Positions 50,502 to 59,333 of a stretch of DNA of 64,000 bases are shown here, piece after piece. The translations under genes and the position numbers were made by a program. The notes under the pieces were generated by a model, which worked only from the letters and a program-made list of their open reading frames with translations, did not search any database and was not told the DNA's origin. Position 1 is the stretch's first letter. Each line of letters starts with the position of its first letter. This DNA comes from Amycolatopsis camponoti (GTDB lineage: Bacteria > Actinomycetota > Actinomycetes > Mycobacteriales > Pseudonocardiaceae): positions 1,066,501 through 1,130,500 of the forward strand of contig NZ_CABVGP010000002.1 in the NCBI RefSeq assembly GCF_902497555.1, given 5' to 3'.

Positions 50502-50534
50502 ACAGTGAACGACTGTACACTCAACAGTGCACTG
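50502..50534. promoter_or_regulatory. Divergent operator region of TetR regulator and desaturase operon
   Basis: GTGAAC-GACT-GTACAC at 50505-50520 is an imperfect dyad, and CAGTGCACTG at 50525-50534 is a perfect 10-bp palindrome; ACAGTG occurs at 50502-50507 and 50524-50529. The region lies between the two start codons (50485 and 50578), where a TetR dimer would act on both promoters. Confidence 0.6.
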
Positions 50535-50577
50535 CAGGAGTGGACTGCCTGTCAACGCGTGAAGCGGAGGATGTGAC

Positions 50578-51231
50578 GTGAGCAACGCGGTGGACATCCG
50601 TACGCTGGACCTCGTGTCGGAAGAGCCGGTGAGCCGCCAGGAGCGCAAGCAGCGCACGCGCCAGGCGTTGCTGGACACCGCCCTGGATCTGCTGGCCGAC
50701 CGTCCGTTCGCGACGCTTTCCCTGCGCGAGGTCGCGAAGGGCGCCGGGCTCGTGCCGACGGCGTTCTACCGGCACTTCGCCTCGATGGAGGAACTCGGCG
50801 TCGCGCTCGTCGAAGAAGCGACGCGCACCCTGCGCGGCATGATGCGTTCGGCGCGCACCGACCCCGACACCTACCAGGGGATGATCAGCGCTTCGGTGGC
50901 CACGGTCCACCAATTCGTCCGGGCGAACGAGGACCATTTCCGGTTCCTGACGCGTGAGCGCTACGGCGGCGGCCCGCTCGCCCGGTCCATCGCCGTGGAA
51001 CTGCGGATGTTCTCCGGCGACCTCGCGATCGACCTCGCCCGGTTCGCCCCGCTGCGCGCGTGGAGCACCGAAGACCTGCACATGCTGGCCGACTTGATCG
51101 TTTCCGCGATGATCACGACGACGGTCGAACTCCTGGAAGCCCGCCCCGGTGAAGACCCGAAAATCACCGCGACGGCGGAGAAACGCCTGCGGCTGATCCT
51201 GCTCGGGATCCCCCACTGGAAAACGAACTGA
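50578..51231 (+). CDS. TetR-family regulator (DesT/FabR-like by context)
   Basis: A 217-residue regulator. The N-terminal helix-turn-helix (about 22-68) reads RKQRTRQALLDTALDLL, SLREVAKGAGLVPTAFYRHFASMEEL. The C-terminal ligand domain is helical. The divergent desaturase/reductase operon parallels Pseudomonas DesT, which senses unsaturated acyl-CoA and represses its desaturase; the ligand here is inferred. GTG start with GCGGAGGATGTGAC upstream. It ends 124 nt before pntAA. Confidence 0.87.
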   Translation: MSNAVDIRTLDLVSEEPVSRQERKQRTRQALLDTALDLLADRPFATLSLREVAKGAGLVPTAFYRHFASMEELGVALVEEATRTLRGMMRSARTDPDTYQGMISASVATVHQFVRANEDHFRFLTRERYGGGPLARSIAVELRMFSGDLAIDLARFAPLRAWSTEDLHMLADLIVSAMITTTVELLEARPGEDPKITATAEKRLRLILLGIPHWKTN

Positions 51232-51270
51232 ACGTACCCCTTACGGCGCTCGTATCTTCTGGCACAACCC

Positions 51271-51310
51271 CCGGACTTGCGACCCAGGTCACTGGGGACT
51301 GTCGGTCCGG
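51271..51310 (+). promoter_or_regulatory. Nested dyad upstream of the transhydrogenase operon
   Basis: CCGGAC (51271-51276) pairs with GTCCGG (51305-51310), enclosing CCCAG-GTCA-CTGGG (51283-51296). The structure lies 45 nt before the pntAA start and could be a leader hairpin or operator. Confidence 0.35.
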
Positions 51311-51354
51311 CGTGGTACAACCCTCGGATCGTGCCTCGCCGATGAGGAGGTCGT

Positions 51355-52467
51355 GTGGCCGACAGCGAACAGCATCAGCAGCTCACCGTGGGTGTGGTGA
51401 CCGAATCACGCCCCGGGGAGCGCCGGGTGGCGATGGTGCCCAAACTGGTCGGGCGGCTCGCGCAACGCGGGTTGCGCGTCCTGGTCGAACCGGGTGCCGG
51501 CTCCCGCGCGTACCTGAGTGACGACGCGTTCACCCAGGCGGGCGCCGAGCTCGGCGACGCGTGGGGCGCGGACATCGTCGTGAAGGTGAACCCGCCCGCG
51601 CCGGAAGAGGTGGCGAAGCTGGCCCGGGGCACCGTCCTCGTCGGCTTCCTCGACCCGCGCGGCAACCCGGAGGGGCTCGCGAAGCTCGAAGAAGCGGGCC
51701 TGCGGGCGTTCGCGATGGAGGCGGTCCCGCGGATCTCCCGGGCGCAGGCGATGGACGCGCTGTCGTCGCAGGCCAGCATCGGCGGCTACCGCGCGGTGCT
51801 GCTCGCGGCGCAGAAGCTCCCGCGCTTCTTCCCGATGCTCACCACCGCGGCGGGCACCGTGCCGCCGGCGAAGGTGCTGGTGCTCGGTGCCGGCGTCGCC
51901 GGGCTGCAGGCACTGGCCACGGCGAAGCGGCTCGGCGCGCAGACCACCGGCTACGACGTCCGGCCCGAGGTCGGCGAGCAGGTCAAGTCACTCGGCGCGC
52001 AGTTCCTGGACCTCGGCATCGAGGCGGTCGGCGAAGGCGGGTACGCCCGCGAGCTGACGCCGGAGGAGCGCGACGAGCAGCAGCGGCGGCTCACCGAGGC
52101 GATCACGAGGTTCGACGTCGTGATCACGACGGCGCTGGTGCCGGGCCGCAAGGCCCCGACGCTGGTCACCGCGGACGCCGTCAAGGGCATGCCGGCCGGG
52201 TCGGTCGTGGTCGACCTCGCCGGCGAGACCGGCGGCAACTGCGAGCTGACCAAGCCGGGGGAGGACGTCGTGGAGCACGACGTCACGATCTCGTCCCCGC
52301 TGAACCTGCCCGCCGAAATGCCTTCGCACGCCAGCGAGCTGTACGCGCGCAACGTCACCGAGCTGCTGGAGCTGCTCGTGACGAAGGAAGGCGCGCTGGA
52401 GCTGAACTTCGAAGACGAGATCGTCGCCGGTGCCTGCGTGGCCGGGCGCGAAGGGAGCGCGTCGTGA
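51355..52467 (+). CDS. pntAA: NAD(P) transhydrogenase subunit alpha part 1
   Basis: A 370-residue NAD(H)-binding subunit (dI) of proton-translocating transhydrogenase, which exchanges hydride between NADH and NADP+. It opens with VGVVTESRPGERRVAMVP and EPGAGSRAYLSDD; the catalytic/NAD-binding region holds SSQASIGGYRAVL and VLVLGAGVAGLQALATAKRLGA with YDVRPEVGEQV. The GTG start has GAGGAGGTC upstream. Its TGA overlaps the next GTG by 4 nt, so translation is coupled along the operon. Confidence 0.96.
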   Translation: MADSEQHQQLTVGVVTESRPGERRVAMVPKLVGRLAQRGLRVLVEPGAGSRAYLSDDAFTQAGAELGDAWGADIVVKVNPPAPEEVAKLARGTVLVGFLDPRGNPEGLAKLEEAGLRAFAMEAVPRISRAQAMDALSSQASIGGYRAVLLAAQKLPRFFPMLTTAAGTVPPAKVLVLGAGVAGLQALATAKRLGAQTTGYDVRPEVGEQVKSLGAQFLDLGIEAVGEGGYARELTPEERDEQQRRLTEAITRFDVVITTALVPGRKAPTLVTADAVKGMPAGSVVVDLAGETGGNCELTKPGEDVVEHDVTISSPLNLPAEMPSHASELYARNVTELLELLVTKEGALELNFEDEIVAGACVAGREGSAS

Positions 52468-52775
52468 GCCCACTGGTGCAGAACCTGGCGGTGCTCGTGC
52501 TCGCCGGGTTCGTCGGCTTCGCCGTCATTTCCAAGGTGCCCAACACCTTGCACACCCCGCTGATGTCCGGCACCAACGCCATCCACGGCATCGTCCTGCT
52601 GGGCGGGCTGGTCGTGCTCGGCCTCGGCGTCGACGGCGTCTTCAACAAGATCCTGCTGGTGATCGCGATCGCCTTCGGCACGATCAACGTCGTCGGCGGC
52701 TTCCTGGTCACCGACCGGATGCTGTCGATGTTCAAGGGCAAGAAGCCCGCGCCGGCCGAGGAGGAGGAGAAGTGA
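52464..52775 (+). CDS. pntAB: NAD(P) transhydrogenase subunit alpha part 2
   Basis: A 103-residue membrane subunit with three helices (LAVLVLAGFVGFAVISKV, IHGIVLLGGLVVLGL, ILLVIAIAFGTINVVGGFLV) and the short MLSMFKGKK tail. It corresponds to the membrane part that is fused in E. coli PntA but separate in actinobacteria and Rhodospirillum. The gene overlaps both neighbours by GTGA. Confidence 0.95.
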   Translation: MSPLVQNLAVLVLAGFVGFAVISKVPNTLHTPLMSGTNAIHGIVLLGGLVVLGLGVDGVFNKILLVIAIAFGTINVVGGFLVTDRMLSMFKGKKPAPAEEEEK

Positions 52776-54160
52776 CCGACTTCGTCGCGATCCTCTACAT
52801 CGTCGCGTTCGCCCTCTTCATCTACGGCCTGATGGGCCTGACCGGCCCGCGCACCGCGGTCCGCGGCAACTGGATCGCCGCCGTCGGCATGGGCATCGCG
52901 GTGATCGCCACCCTGCTCACCCCGGGCATGGGCAACTGGCTGCTGATCGTCCTCGGCGTCGCGATCGGCGCGGTGGTCGGCGTGCCGTCGGCGCGCAAGG
53001 TCAAGATGACCGCGATGCCGCAGATGGTGGCGCTGTTCAACGGCGTCGGCGGCGGCGCGGTCGCGCTCATCGCGTGGGTCGAGTTCAACTCCACCGACGG
53101 CTACGCGCACGAGCCGGCGTACATCGCGATCGCGTCGCTGTTCGCCGCGATCATCGGCTCGATCTCCTTCTGGGGCTCGAACGTCGCGTTCGGCAAGCTC
53201 CAGGAGCTGATCAGCGGCCGCCCGATCACCATGGGCAAGCTGCAGCAGCCGATCAACGCGCTGCTCCTGCTGATCGCGCTCGCGTGCGCGGTGATCATCG
53301 TCGCCGGCGGCGACTCGTGGCTGCTGATCGTCGGGCTGCTCGTGGCGGCGGGCATCCTCGGCCTCACCGTCGTGCTGCCGATCGGCGGCGCGGACATGCC
53401 GGTGGTCATCTCGCTGCTCAACGCGTTCACCGGGCTCTCGGCCGCGGCGATGGGTCTCGCGCTGGACAACACGGCGCTGATCGTCGCCGGCATGATCGTC
53501 GGCGCGTCCGGCTCGATCCTGACCAACCTCATGGCCAAGGCGATGAACCGGTCCATCCCGGCGATCGTCGCGGGCGGCTTCGGCGGCGGACCCGCGGTCG
53601 CGGCCGGTGGCGGGGCGAAGGAAGCTCGCCCGGTGCGCGCGACCAGCGCCGCCGACACCGCGATCCAGATGGCGTACGCCAGCAAGGTCGTCGTGGTGCC
53701 CGGGTACGGCATGGCCGTGGCGCAGGCCCAGCACACCGTCCGGGAGATGGCGAAGCTGCTGGAGAAGAAGGGCATCACGGTCGCCTACGCGATCCACCCG
53801 GTGGCCGGCCGGATGCCCGGGCACATGAACGTGCTGCTCGCCGAGGCCGACGTGCCCTACGAGCAGCTCAAGGAGATGGACGAGATCAACTCCGAGTTCG
53901 CCCAGACCGACGTCGCGCTGGTGATCGGCGCGAACGACGTCACGAACCCGGCCGCGCAGACCGACCCGAGCTCGCCGATCTACGGGATGCCGATCCTCAA
54001 GGTCAACGAGAGCCGGTCCGTGATCGTGTTGAAACGCGGGATGGCCTCGGGCTTCGCCGGGATCGACAACGACCTGTTCTACGATCCGAAGACCAGCATG
54101 CTCTTCGGGGACGCCAAGTCGTCGGTGGGCGAGATCGTGGAGGAACTCAAAGCGCTATGA
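52772..54160 (+). CDS. pntB: NAD(P) transhydrogenase subunit beta
   Basis: A 462-residue subunit with about nine membrane helices in the first 265 residues (proton channel) and a C-terminal NADP(H)-binding dIII domain. The dIII landmarks are VVVVPGYGMAVAQAQ, VAYAIHPVAGRMPGHMNVLLAEADVPYE and VIGANDVTNPAA, plus RGMASGFAGIDNDLFY. Its ATGA/TGA overlap with the following gene extends the coupling to four genes. Confidence 0.97.
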   Translation: MTDFVAILYIVAFALFIYGLMGLTGPRTAVRGNWIAAVGMGIAVIATLLTPGMGNWLLIVLGVAIGAVVGVPSARKVKMTAMPQMVALFNGVGGGAVALIAWVEFNSTDGYAHEPAYIAIASLFAAIIGSISFWGSNVAFGKLQELISGRPITMGKLQQPINALLLLIALACAVIIVAGGDSWLLIVGLLVAAGILGLTVVLPIGGADMPVVISLLNAFTGLSAAAMGLALDNTALIVAGMIVGASGSILTNLMAKAMNRSIPAIVAGGFGGGPAVAAGGGAKEARPVRATSAADTAIQMAYASKVVVVPGYGMAVAQAQHTVREMAKLLEKKGITVAYAIHPVAGRMPGHMNVLLAEADVPYEQLKEMDEINSEFAQTDVALVIGANDVTNPAAQTDPSSPIYGMPILKVNESRSVIVLKRGMASGFAGIDNDLFYDPKTSMLFGDAKSSVGEIVEELKAL

Positions 54161-54948
54161 CGACCGGGTCGGACGTCCGTGCCGCGTTCACGGATCCGGC
54201 CGAAAACCTGGCGTTCGACGAAGCGCTCCTCCGGGTCGCGCCGGGGTCACCGGTGCTGTGGCTCTGGCGCAACCCGGTCTGCGTCGTCGTGGGGCGCGGC
54301 CAGCGGATCGCGCGCGAAGTGCGGGTCGAGGAGTGCGAGCGCGACGGCGTCCCGGTGCTGCGGCGGGCCAGCGGCGGCGGCACCGTGTTCCACGACCCGG
54401 GCAACCTGAACGTCACGCTGGTCCAGCCGCTTTCGGGGGTCCGGGTGGCGGAGCCCCCGGCCGGGGCGGAGCCCCGAATGTCACTGCCCGGGCCCACCGA
54501 CCGGCCGCTGGAGACGCTGGGCAAGGTGATGAGCGCGGCCGTCGACCAGCTCGGGCTGGTTCCGCGGATCGGTGACCGCGGCTTGTTCGTCGAAGACGCG
54601 AAGCTGTGCGGCTTCGCGGTGTTCCGGACCAAGACCGGCTTGCTGGCCCACTCGACGTTGCTGGTCGAGACGTCGGCGTCGCTGGTCGGCCGCTACCTGA
54701 CGAGCGCGCCGGCGGACCCGCGGCCGCTCGACTCCCACCGCAGCCCGGTGGCGTCGCTGGCCGAGCACGGGCTGAACCCCGGGTTCCCGTCGGTCGAGGC
54801 GGCGGTGCGGGCGGCGGCGTCGCAGATCCTGGGGACGCTGGTGCCGCGCCCGCCGTCGGCGGCCGAGCTGTCGCGGCAGCGGGCGCTGCTGCACACGCGG
54901 TACCGGTACCCGTCCTGGCACGCGGACGGTTCCCAGCGCGCGGCCTGA
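54157..54948 (+). CDS. Lipoate-protein-ligase-family protein
   Basis: A 263-residue protein of the BPL/LplA fold. The substrate loop is VLRRASGGGTVFHDPGNLNVTL, and the catalytic Lys lies in EDAKLCGFAVFRTKTGLLAHSTLLV. The C-terminal accessory domain of LplA is short or absent, as in actinobacterial and archaeal forms. The ATG overlaps the pntB stop (ATGA), which is an odd partner for a transhydrogenase; possibly it lipoylates dehydrogenase complexes fed by the same redox pool. A 31-residue insertion after VTLVQPLSG is rich in Pro/Ala/Glu. Confidence 0.82.
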   Translation: MTTGSDVRAAFTDPAENLAFDEALLRVAPGSPVLWLWRNPVCVVVGRGQRIAREVRVEECERDGVPVLRRASGGGTVFHDPGNLNVTLVQPLSGVRVAEPPAGAEPRMSLPGPTDRPLETLGKVMSAAVDQLGLVPRIGDRGLFVEDAKLCGFAVFRTKTGLLAHSTLLVETSASLVGRYLTSAPADPRPLDSHRSPVASLAEHGLNPGFPSVEAAVRAAASQILGTLVPRPPSAAELSRQRALLHTRYRYPSWHADGSQRAA

Positions 54949-54959
54949 AACGCCAGGAA

Positions 54960-54984
54960 GGGCACCCCGTCGAGCAGGGTGCCC
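54960..54984 (+). terminator. Terminator of the pnt operon
   Basis: GGGCACCC (54960-54967) and GGGTGCCC (54977-54984) form an 8-bp stem with a 9-nt loop between the ligase-type gene and the converging Lsr2-like gene. Confidence 0.65.
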
Positions 54985-55011
54985 CTCGTGACCTGTCTGT
55001 CTACTGTGGAC

Positions 55012-55473
55012 TTATTCCGCCGCCGAGAACGTGACGCCCGGCACCTTGCGCGCCGCCGCCCGCGTGGTCTTCTTCGGCTCCGCCGCCTTGCGGGTGCGCG
55101 TGGTCTTGGCCGGTTCGGCCTTCGCCTTGGTGACCTTCGCGGTGGCCCTGGTGGTGGTCTTCGCGGGCTCGGCCTTCGCGGTCTTGGCGGACGCCGCGCG
55201 ACGTCCGGCGACCGGCTTCGCCGCCTTCGTCGTCTTCGGGGCCGCCTTCGCCCGGGGCCGCTTCGCGCCCGGGACGATCCGCGGCCGGCGCTTGCGGCCA
55301 CCGGTGCGCCGGCCCGCGTCGGCGTAGCGCTGCAGCAGCTCACGCAAGGCGTCGGCGTTGGCGAAGGAGAGGTCGATGTCGTAGTCGATGCCGTCCAGCC
55401 CGAACCCGACGGTCTCGGCGGCGGCCTCGCCGGTGAGATCATCCAGGACCCGCACAGCCGTGTTCTTGGCCAC
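55012..55473 (-). CDS. Lsr2 N-terminal domain fused to a histone-H1-like tail
   Basis: A 153-residue nucleoid-associated protein. Residues 1-57 match the Lsr2 dimerisation domain: VLDDLTGEAAAETVGFGLDG, then YDIDLSFANADALRELLQRY. The usual Lsr2 C-terminal AT-hook domain (RGR, minor-groove binding) is absent. In its place is a basic tail of about 95 residues rich in Lys, Ala, Pro and Arg (KRPRAKAAPKTTKAAKP, then repeats of AEPAKTT and KVTKAKAEPAKTT), like eukaryotic H1 or bacterial HupB tails. GTG start with a strong GGGAGG 6-7 nt upstream. See finding. Confidence 0.85.
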   Translation of the reverse strand: MAKNTAVRVLDDLTGEAAAETVGFGLDGIDYDIDLSFANADALRELLQRYADAGRRTGGRKRRPRIVPGAKRPRAKAAPKTTKAAKPVAGRRAASAKTAKAEPAKTTTRATAKVTKAKAEPAKTTRTRKAAEPKKTTRAAARKVPGVTFSAAE

Positions 55474-55610
55474 GACAAACCTCCCGTGCTCGAACGTGGT
55501 ATTCGCGCGCACCGGGGCCGACGGCACCCGGGCCGCCGACTTCTTGCAGCTTCCCGACCGAGGATAGCCGCTGGCTTGCGTGATCCCGCGCGGTGGTGTG
55601 CGCTGAACGC

Positions 55611-57005
55611 ATGTCTGGACAGACTTTTGACGTAGTGGTGATCGGCGCGGGTCCGGTGGGGGAGGTGGCCGCCGAACGGGCGGCCCGCGGTGGCCTGAAG
55701 GTCGCCCTCGTCGAGCACGAGCGTTTCGGCGGCGAGTGCTCCTACTGGGCGTGCATCCCGAGCAAGGCGTTGCTGCGGCCGGGAAACCTCCTGGCCGCGG
55801 CGAAGCGGATCCCCGGCGTGCCGGTCGGCGACCGGCTCGACCCCGCGGCGGTGTTCGCACGGCGTGACTGGTTCACCGGCAAGGGCGACGACTCGGGCCA
55901 GGTCGAATGGGCCCGCGGCGCCGGCATCGAGCCGATCCGCGGCCACGGCGAGATCACCGGTGAGCGGGAGGTGACCCTCGACGGCGACCGTGTGCTGACC
56001 GCGCGGCACGCGGTGATCGTGTGCACCGGCAGCGTGCCGAGCAAGCCGTCGATCCCGGGGCTCGACACGGTCCGGGTGTGGGGTTCGCGGGAGGCGACGT
56101 CGGCTTCGTCGGTGCCCGGCCGCCTCGGGGTCCTCGGTGGCGGGGTGGTCGGCGTCGAGATGGCGCAGGCGTTCGCGTCGCTCGGCTCGGAGGTGCACCT
56201 GGTGATCACGGGCGAGCGGCCGCTGCCGCGTAACGCCACGATCGCCGGCGACCTCGTGTTGCACGGCTTGCGTGAAGCCGGCGTGTACGTGCACACCATG
56301 TCCGGGGTGATCGGGGTGTCCGACACCGGGAGCGGGACCGAACTGGTGCTCAAGAGCGGCGAACGGCTGGTCGTCGACGAGTTCCTGGTGGCGACCGGGC
56401 GCCGGCCCGCGACCGCCGGGCTCGGCCTCGAGGCGTTCGGCATCGAGCCCGGCCGCGCGCTGGAGGTCGACGACACGGGCCGGGCGTCCGCAGTGGACGG
56501 TGGCTGGCTGTACGCGGCGGGCGACGTCACCGGCCGCGCCCCGCTGACCCACCAGGGCAAGTACGGCGCCCGCGCGGCGGGGGACACGATCGCGGCGCTG
56601 GCCGCGGGCAAGCCGGTGTCTTCGGAGCCGTGGAGCCCGTTCACCGCGACCGCCGACCACAGCGCGGTGCCGCAGGTGGTGTTCACCGACCCGGAGGTCG
56701 CGGCCGTCGGCCTGGCGGACGCGCGGCCGGGCTCGGCCGACCGGGTCGTCGACATCGACATCGCGGTGGCGGGCTCGTCACTGCACGCGGACGGCTACAC
56801 CGGCAAGGCCCGGATGGTCGTCGACACCGAGCGGAACGTCCTCCTGGGCGTGACGTTCGTCGGCCAGGACGTCTCGGAGCTGCTGCACTCGGCGACGATC
56901 GCGATCGTCGCCGAGGTGCCGCTCGACCGGCTGTGGCACGCGGTGCCGTCGTTCCCGACGATCAGCGAGGTGTGGCTGCGGCTGCTGGAGGCCTACGGGC
57001 TCTAG
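55611..57005 (+). CDS. Pyridine-nucleotide-disulfide oxidoreductase family flavoprotein
   Basis: A 464-residue protein with the FAD motif [21 protein letters not shown], the redox-type pair in [13 protein letters not shown] (Cys-x4-Cys), the NAD(P)H motif [20 protein letters not shown] and the second FAD motif LYAAGDVTG. The C-terminal dimer region lacks an obvious HxxxxE pair of lipoamide dehydrogenases ([13 protein letters not shown] is at that place, with His and Glu). It is thus a merA/lpd-like reductase of unknown substrate. ATG at 55611 lies 138 nt from the divergent Lsr2-like gene. Confidence 0.88.
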   Translation: MSGQTFDVVVIGAGPVGEVAAERAARGGLKVALVEHERFGGECSYWACIPSKALLRPGNLLAAAKRIPGVPVGDRLDPAAVFARRDWFTGKGDDSGQVEWARGAGIEPIRGHGEITGEREVTLDGDRVLTARHAVIVCTGSVPSKPSIPGLDTVRVWGSREATSASSVPGRLGVLGGGVVGVEMAQAFASLGSEVHLVITGERPLPRNATIAGDLVLHGLREAGVYVHTMSGVIGVSDTGSGTELVLKSGERLVVDEFLVATGRRPATAGLGLEAFGIEPGRALEVDDTGRASAVDGGWLYAAGDVTGRAPLTHQGKYGARAAGDTIAALAAGKPVSSEPWSPFTATADHSAVPQVVFTDPEVAAVGLADARPGSADRVVDIDIAVAGSSLHADGYTGKARMVVDTERNVLLGVTFVGQDVSELLHSATIAIVAEVPLDRLWHAVPSFPTISEVWLRLLEAYGL

Positions 57006-59333
57006 TCACTGAGCGGGCAGGTCCAGGGCGGCTTTCGCGGCCCGGGCCAGGCCGGGATCGTCCGCAGTGGACGGTCCCGGCGCCCAGACCGCCTGCACGA
57101 CCCGCACGGACGTGCCTTCGATCCGGGACGTGTAGGCGGCGTTCTCGAACCGCGGCGCCGGGGTCGCGCCCCACTTGCCGGTCTCGGAGGCGAGGTCGAG
57201 GATCCCGCCCCCGCCGGGCGTGTCCGCGACGGCCTTGAACGCGCCGGCCTGCGCGGCATCGGGGAACTCGACGATCCCGACGGTGACGGCGGCCTCGCGA
57301 CCGTCGACGGTGGCGGCGTAGGACGCGCGCCGGACGCCGGAGCAGCTGGTCTGCTGCAGGCTGGCCTGGGCATCCCCGAAGGCGTGGGAGGCACACCGCT
57401 GGTCCCGATCGGCGGCGCGCAGGGCGAACTGCAGGCTCCGCACCGGAGCGGCACTGGTCCGCGACGGCGGCGGAGTGACGGGAGCGGGCGGCCCGCTGGG
57501 CGCGGCGGCGGTGTCATCCCCGGAGGTGGCCACGGCGATGGCCGCGACGACCAGGGCGACCAGGAGCCCGATGGCGCCGAGGGGGAGCCAGCGGACGGTC
57601 TTCGAGGTGGAGGCGGTTTCCCGAGGGACCGGCCGCGGAGCGGGTGCGCCGGCGGTGGGGGGTTCGGGCGGCAGGGTGATCTGGGCGAGCGTGACCGGGC
57701 GGGGTGCGCTTCGCGGGGTTCGTGCGGGTGGGGTGGGGAAGGCGAGTTTTTCGGTTCGTTCGGTGTCGGTGCCCGGTTCGCGGGACTGCGGCTGCGGGGT
57801 GGCGCCGGGGAAGAGGGGGTTTCCCGGCGCGGGAAGCGTCTCGGTGGGTTCCTGGTCTGAGGGAGTTTCGTCGCCGGGGTGTGGCGAGGAGTCGGCGAGA
57901 TCCGGCTCGGACGCGGCGCTGAAGGCTCGCGATCCGGCGGTCATCGAGTCTTCGGCTTGCGGCGCGGTTCCGGTGGCGGGCGCCGAGTCTTCGGCAGGCG
58001 GAACGGTCTCGGCGGGCTCCGGCTCGGCGGGCTCCGCGCCTGCGGCCGGGGGTGCTGATTCGGCGGGCTCCGCGGCTGGGGTTGTCGGCGCGACCGGTTC
58101 CGCGCTCGCGGCGGTGGGCGCCGGTTCGGCGGCCTCGGAGTCCGTGGCAGGGATGGCCGCCGGTTCGGAGTCCTCGGTGGGTGCGGGGGCGGGCTTCGGC
58201 ACGGCCGAAACCGGAGTTGTGGTTTGCCACCCGGCTCGGCCTACCGCGGGCGAACCGAGCGAAGGCGAACCCGCCTCGGCTGAGCTGGCCGCGGGCGAGC
58301 CTGCCGTGGGTGAACCCGGCGCGGCTGAGCCTGAATTCGCACTGTCCGAAGTGGGCTTTGCCGAACTCGAGCCTGCCGCTGTGGCAGCAGCGGTCGCGCC
58401 TGCCGCTGCAGCCGAACCGGCCGCGCCCGCTGCGGGACTTGCCGCAGCAGCCGAACCAGCCGTGCCCGGAGCCGCGGCCGAGCCCGCCGAACCGGCCGCG
58501 CCCGCAGCAGCGGCCGAACCCGCTGAACCCGGCGACCCGTCGGTGCCCGCAGCAGCTGTTCCAGCCGAGCCAGCGGCCGAACCGGTCGCGCCCGCTGTGT
58601 TCGCAGCAGCGGCCGAACCCGCAGAACCCCCAGAACCTCCAGAACCCGCCGTGCCCGGGGTTGTCCTTCCCGGCTGGCGGGGCACCGACGGCCCACTGTC
58701 CCAAAGGGACTCCGGTGGCGAATCGTCCGTGAAGCGGCTGAAGCCCTCGCCCAGCAGGATCTCGTCCGAAAACTCCGGTGCCTCCGGGGCCAACCCGCGG
58801 ATCAGGGCCCGGACCTGGTCCACCGATCGGGGCCGGTGCGCCGTTGCCAGGGACACCGTGGCCGCCAGCATCGTCGTCGGGGTCGGGTGCAGGACCCGGA
58901 CCGGGCCCGCCAAGTCGGCCGCCGGCTGGTCGACCGTCTCCACGTACGGTCCTACCGCGACTATCGTCCCCACCGGGCCCGTTCCCGGCACCAACGAAGC
59001 GATCCGCTGCTCGCACGCCTGGGAAATGTCCAGCGCCTCCGTTGCCGGGTTGACCGCGTCGTCGTCCGCGATCAGTGGCCAGCCGTCGGCCTTCCAGGGG
59101 GCTCCCAGCGGGGCTTCCAGCCTCAGGGCCGGATCCGGGAGGTCCACGCCGATCACGATGATCACCCCGTGGGGCAGCAGGACCACCGCCTCGATCGGGC
59201 GCTCGGTCACCGAACCGACGCCCACCAGCGCGATCCCGCCGATGACGGTGCTGCCACGGCCGAGGGATGCCAGCGCCGCCCGGACGTCGTCGGCCACCCG
59301 GGACTGCTGCCGCTCCAGGCGCACCAGTCGCAC
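57006..59333 (-). CDS. Large single-pass membrane protein with giant disordered linker
   Basis: A 775-residue protein, not recognised as a whole. Residues 1-200 form a cytoplasmic domain (VADDVRAALASLGRGSTVIGG; no motif identified). About residues 205-320 are Gly/Ser/Ala repeats and about 340-560 Pro/Glu/Ala/Thr-rich, both probably disordered. A basic segment precedes one membrane helix (about 581-603, LPLGAIGLLVALVVAAIAVA). The outer C-terminal domain of 170 residues has three Cys. GTG at 59333 was chosen because GGAGGGG is 5-6 nt upstream; ATGs farther out are possible. It ends 1 nt after the converging flavoprotein gene. Codon use in the linker is uneven. Confidence 0.75.
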   Translation of the reverse strand: MRLVRLERQQSRVADDVRAALASLGRGSTVIGGIALVGVGSVTERPIEAVVLLPHGVIIVIGVDLPDPALRLEAPLGAPWKADGWPLIADDDAVNPATEALDISQACEQRIASLVPGTGPVGTIVAVGPYVETVDQPAADLAGPVRVLHPTPTTMLAATVSLATAHRPRSVDQVRALIRGLAPEAPEFSDEILLGEGFSRFTDDSPPESLWDSGPSVPRQPGRTTPGTAGSGGSGGSAGSAAAANTAGATGSAAGSAGTAAAGTDGSPGSAGSAAAAGAAGSAGSAAAPGTAGSAAAASPAAGAAGSAAAAGATAAATAAGSSSAKPTSDSANSGSAAPGSPTAGSPAASSAEAGSPSLGSPAVGRAGWQTTTPVSAVPKPAPAPTEDSEPAAIPATDSEAAEPAPTAASAEPVAPTTPAAEPAESAPPAAGAEPAEPEPAETVPPAEDSAPATGTAPQAEDSMTAGSRAFSAASEPDLADSSPHPGDETPSDQEPTETLPAPGNPLFPGATPQPQSREPGTDTERTEKLAFPTPPARTPRSAPRPVTLAQITLPPEPPTAGAPAPRPVPRETASTSKTVRWLPLGAIGLLVALVVAAIAVATSGDDTAAAPSGPPAPVTPPPSRTSAAPVRSLQFALRAADRDQRCASHAFGDAQASLQQTSCSGVRRASYAATVDGREAAVTVGIVEFPDAAQAGAFKAVADTPGGGGILDLASETGKWGATPAPRFENAAYTSRIEGTSVRVVQAVWAPGPSTADDPGLARAAKAALDLPAQ

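Noticed and set aside
52355..53824. A 489-codon minus-strand frame
   Set aside because: Antisense to the pnt operon, whose three subunits are complete and overlapped in the usual manner.
54999..55011. GTCTACTGTGGAC as a member of the 13-bp palindrome family
   Set aside because: It is intergenic and differs from the consensus, including at the GTCC half, so it was not counted.
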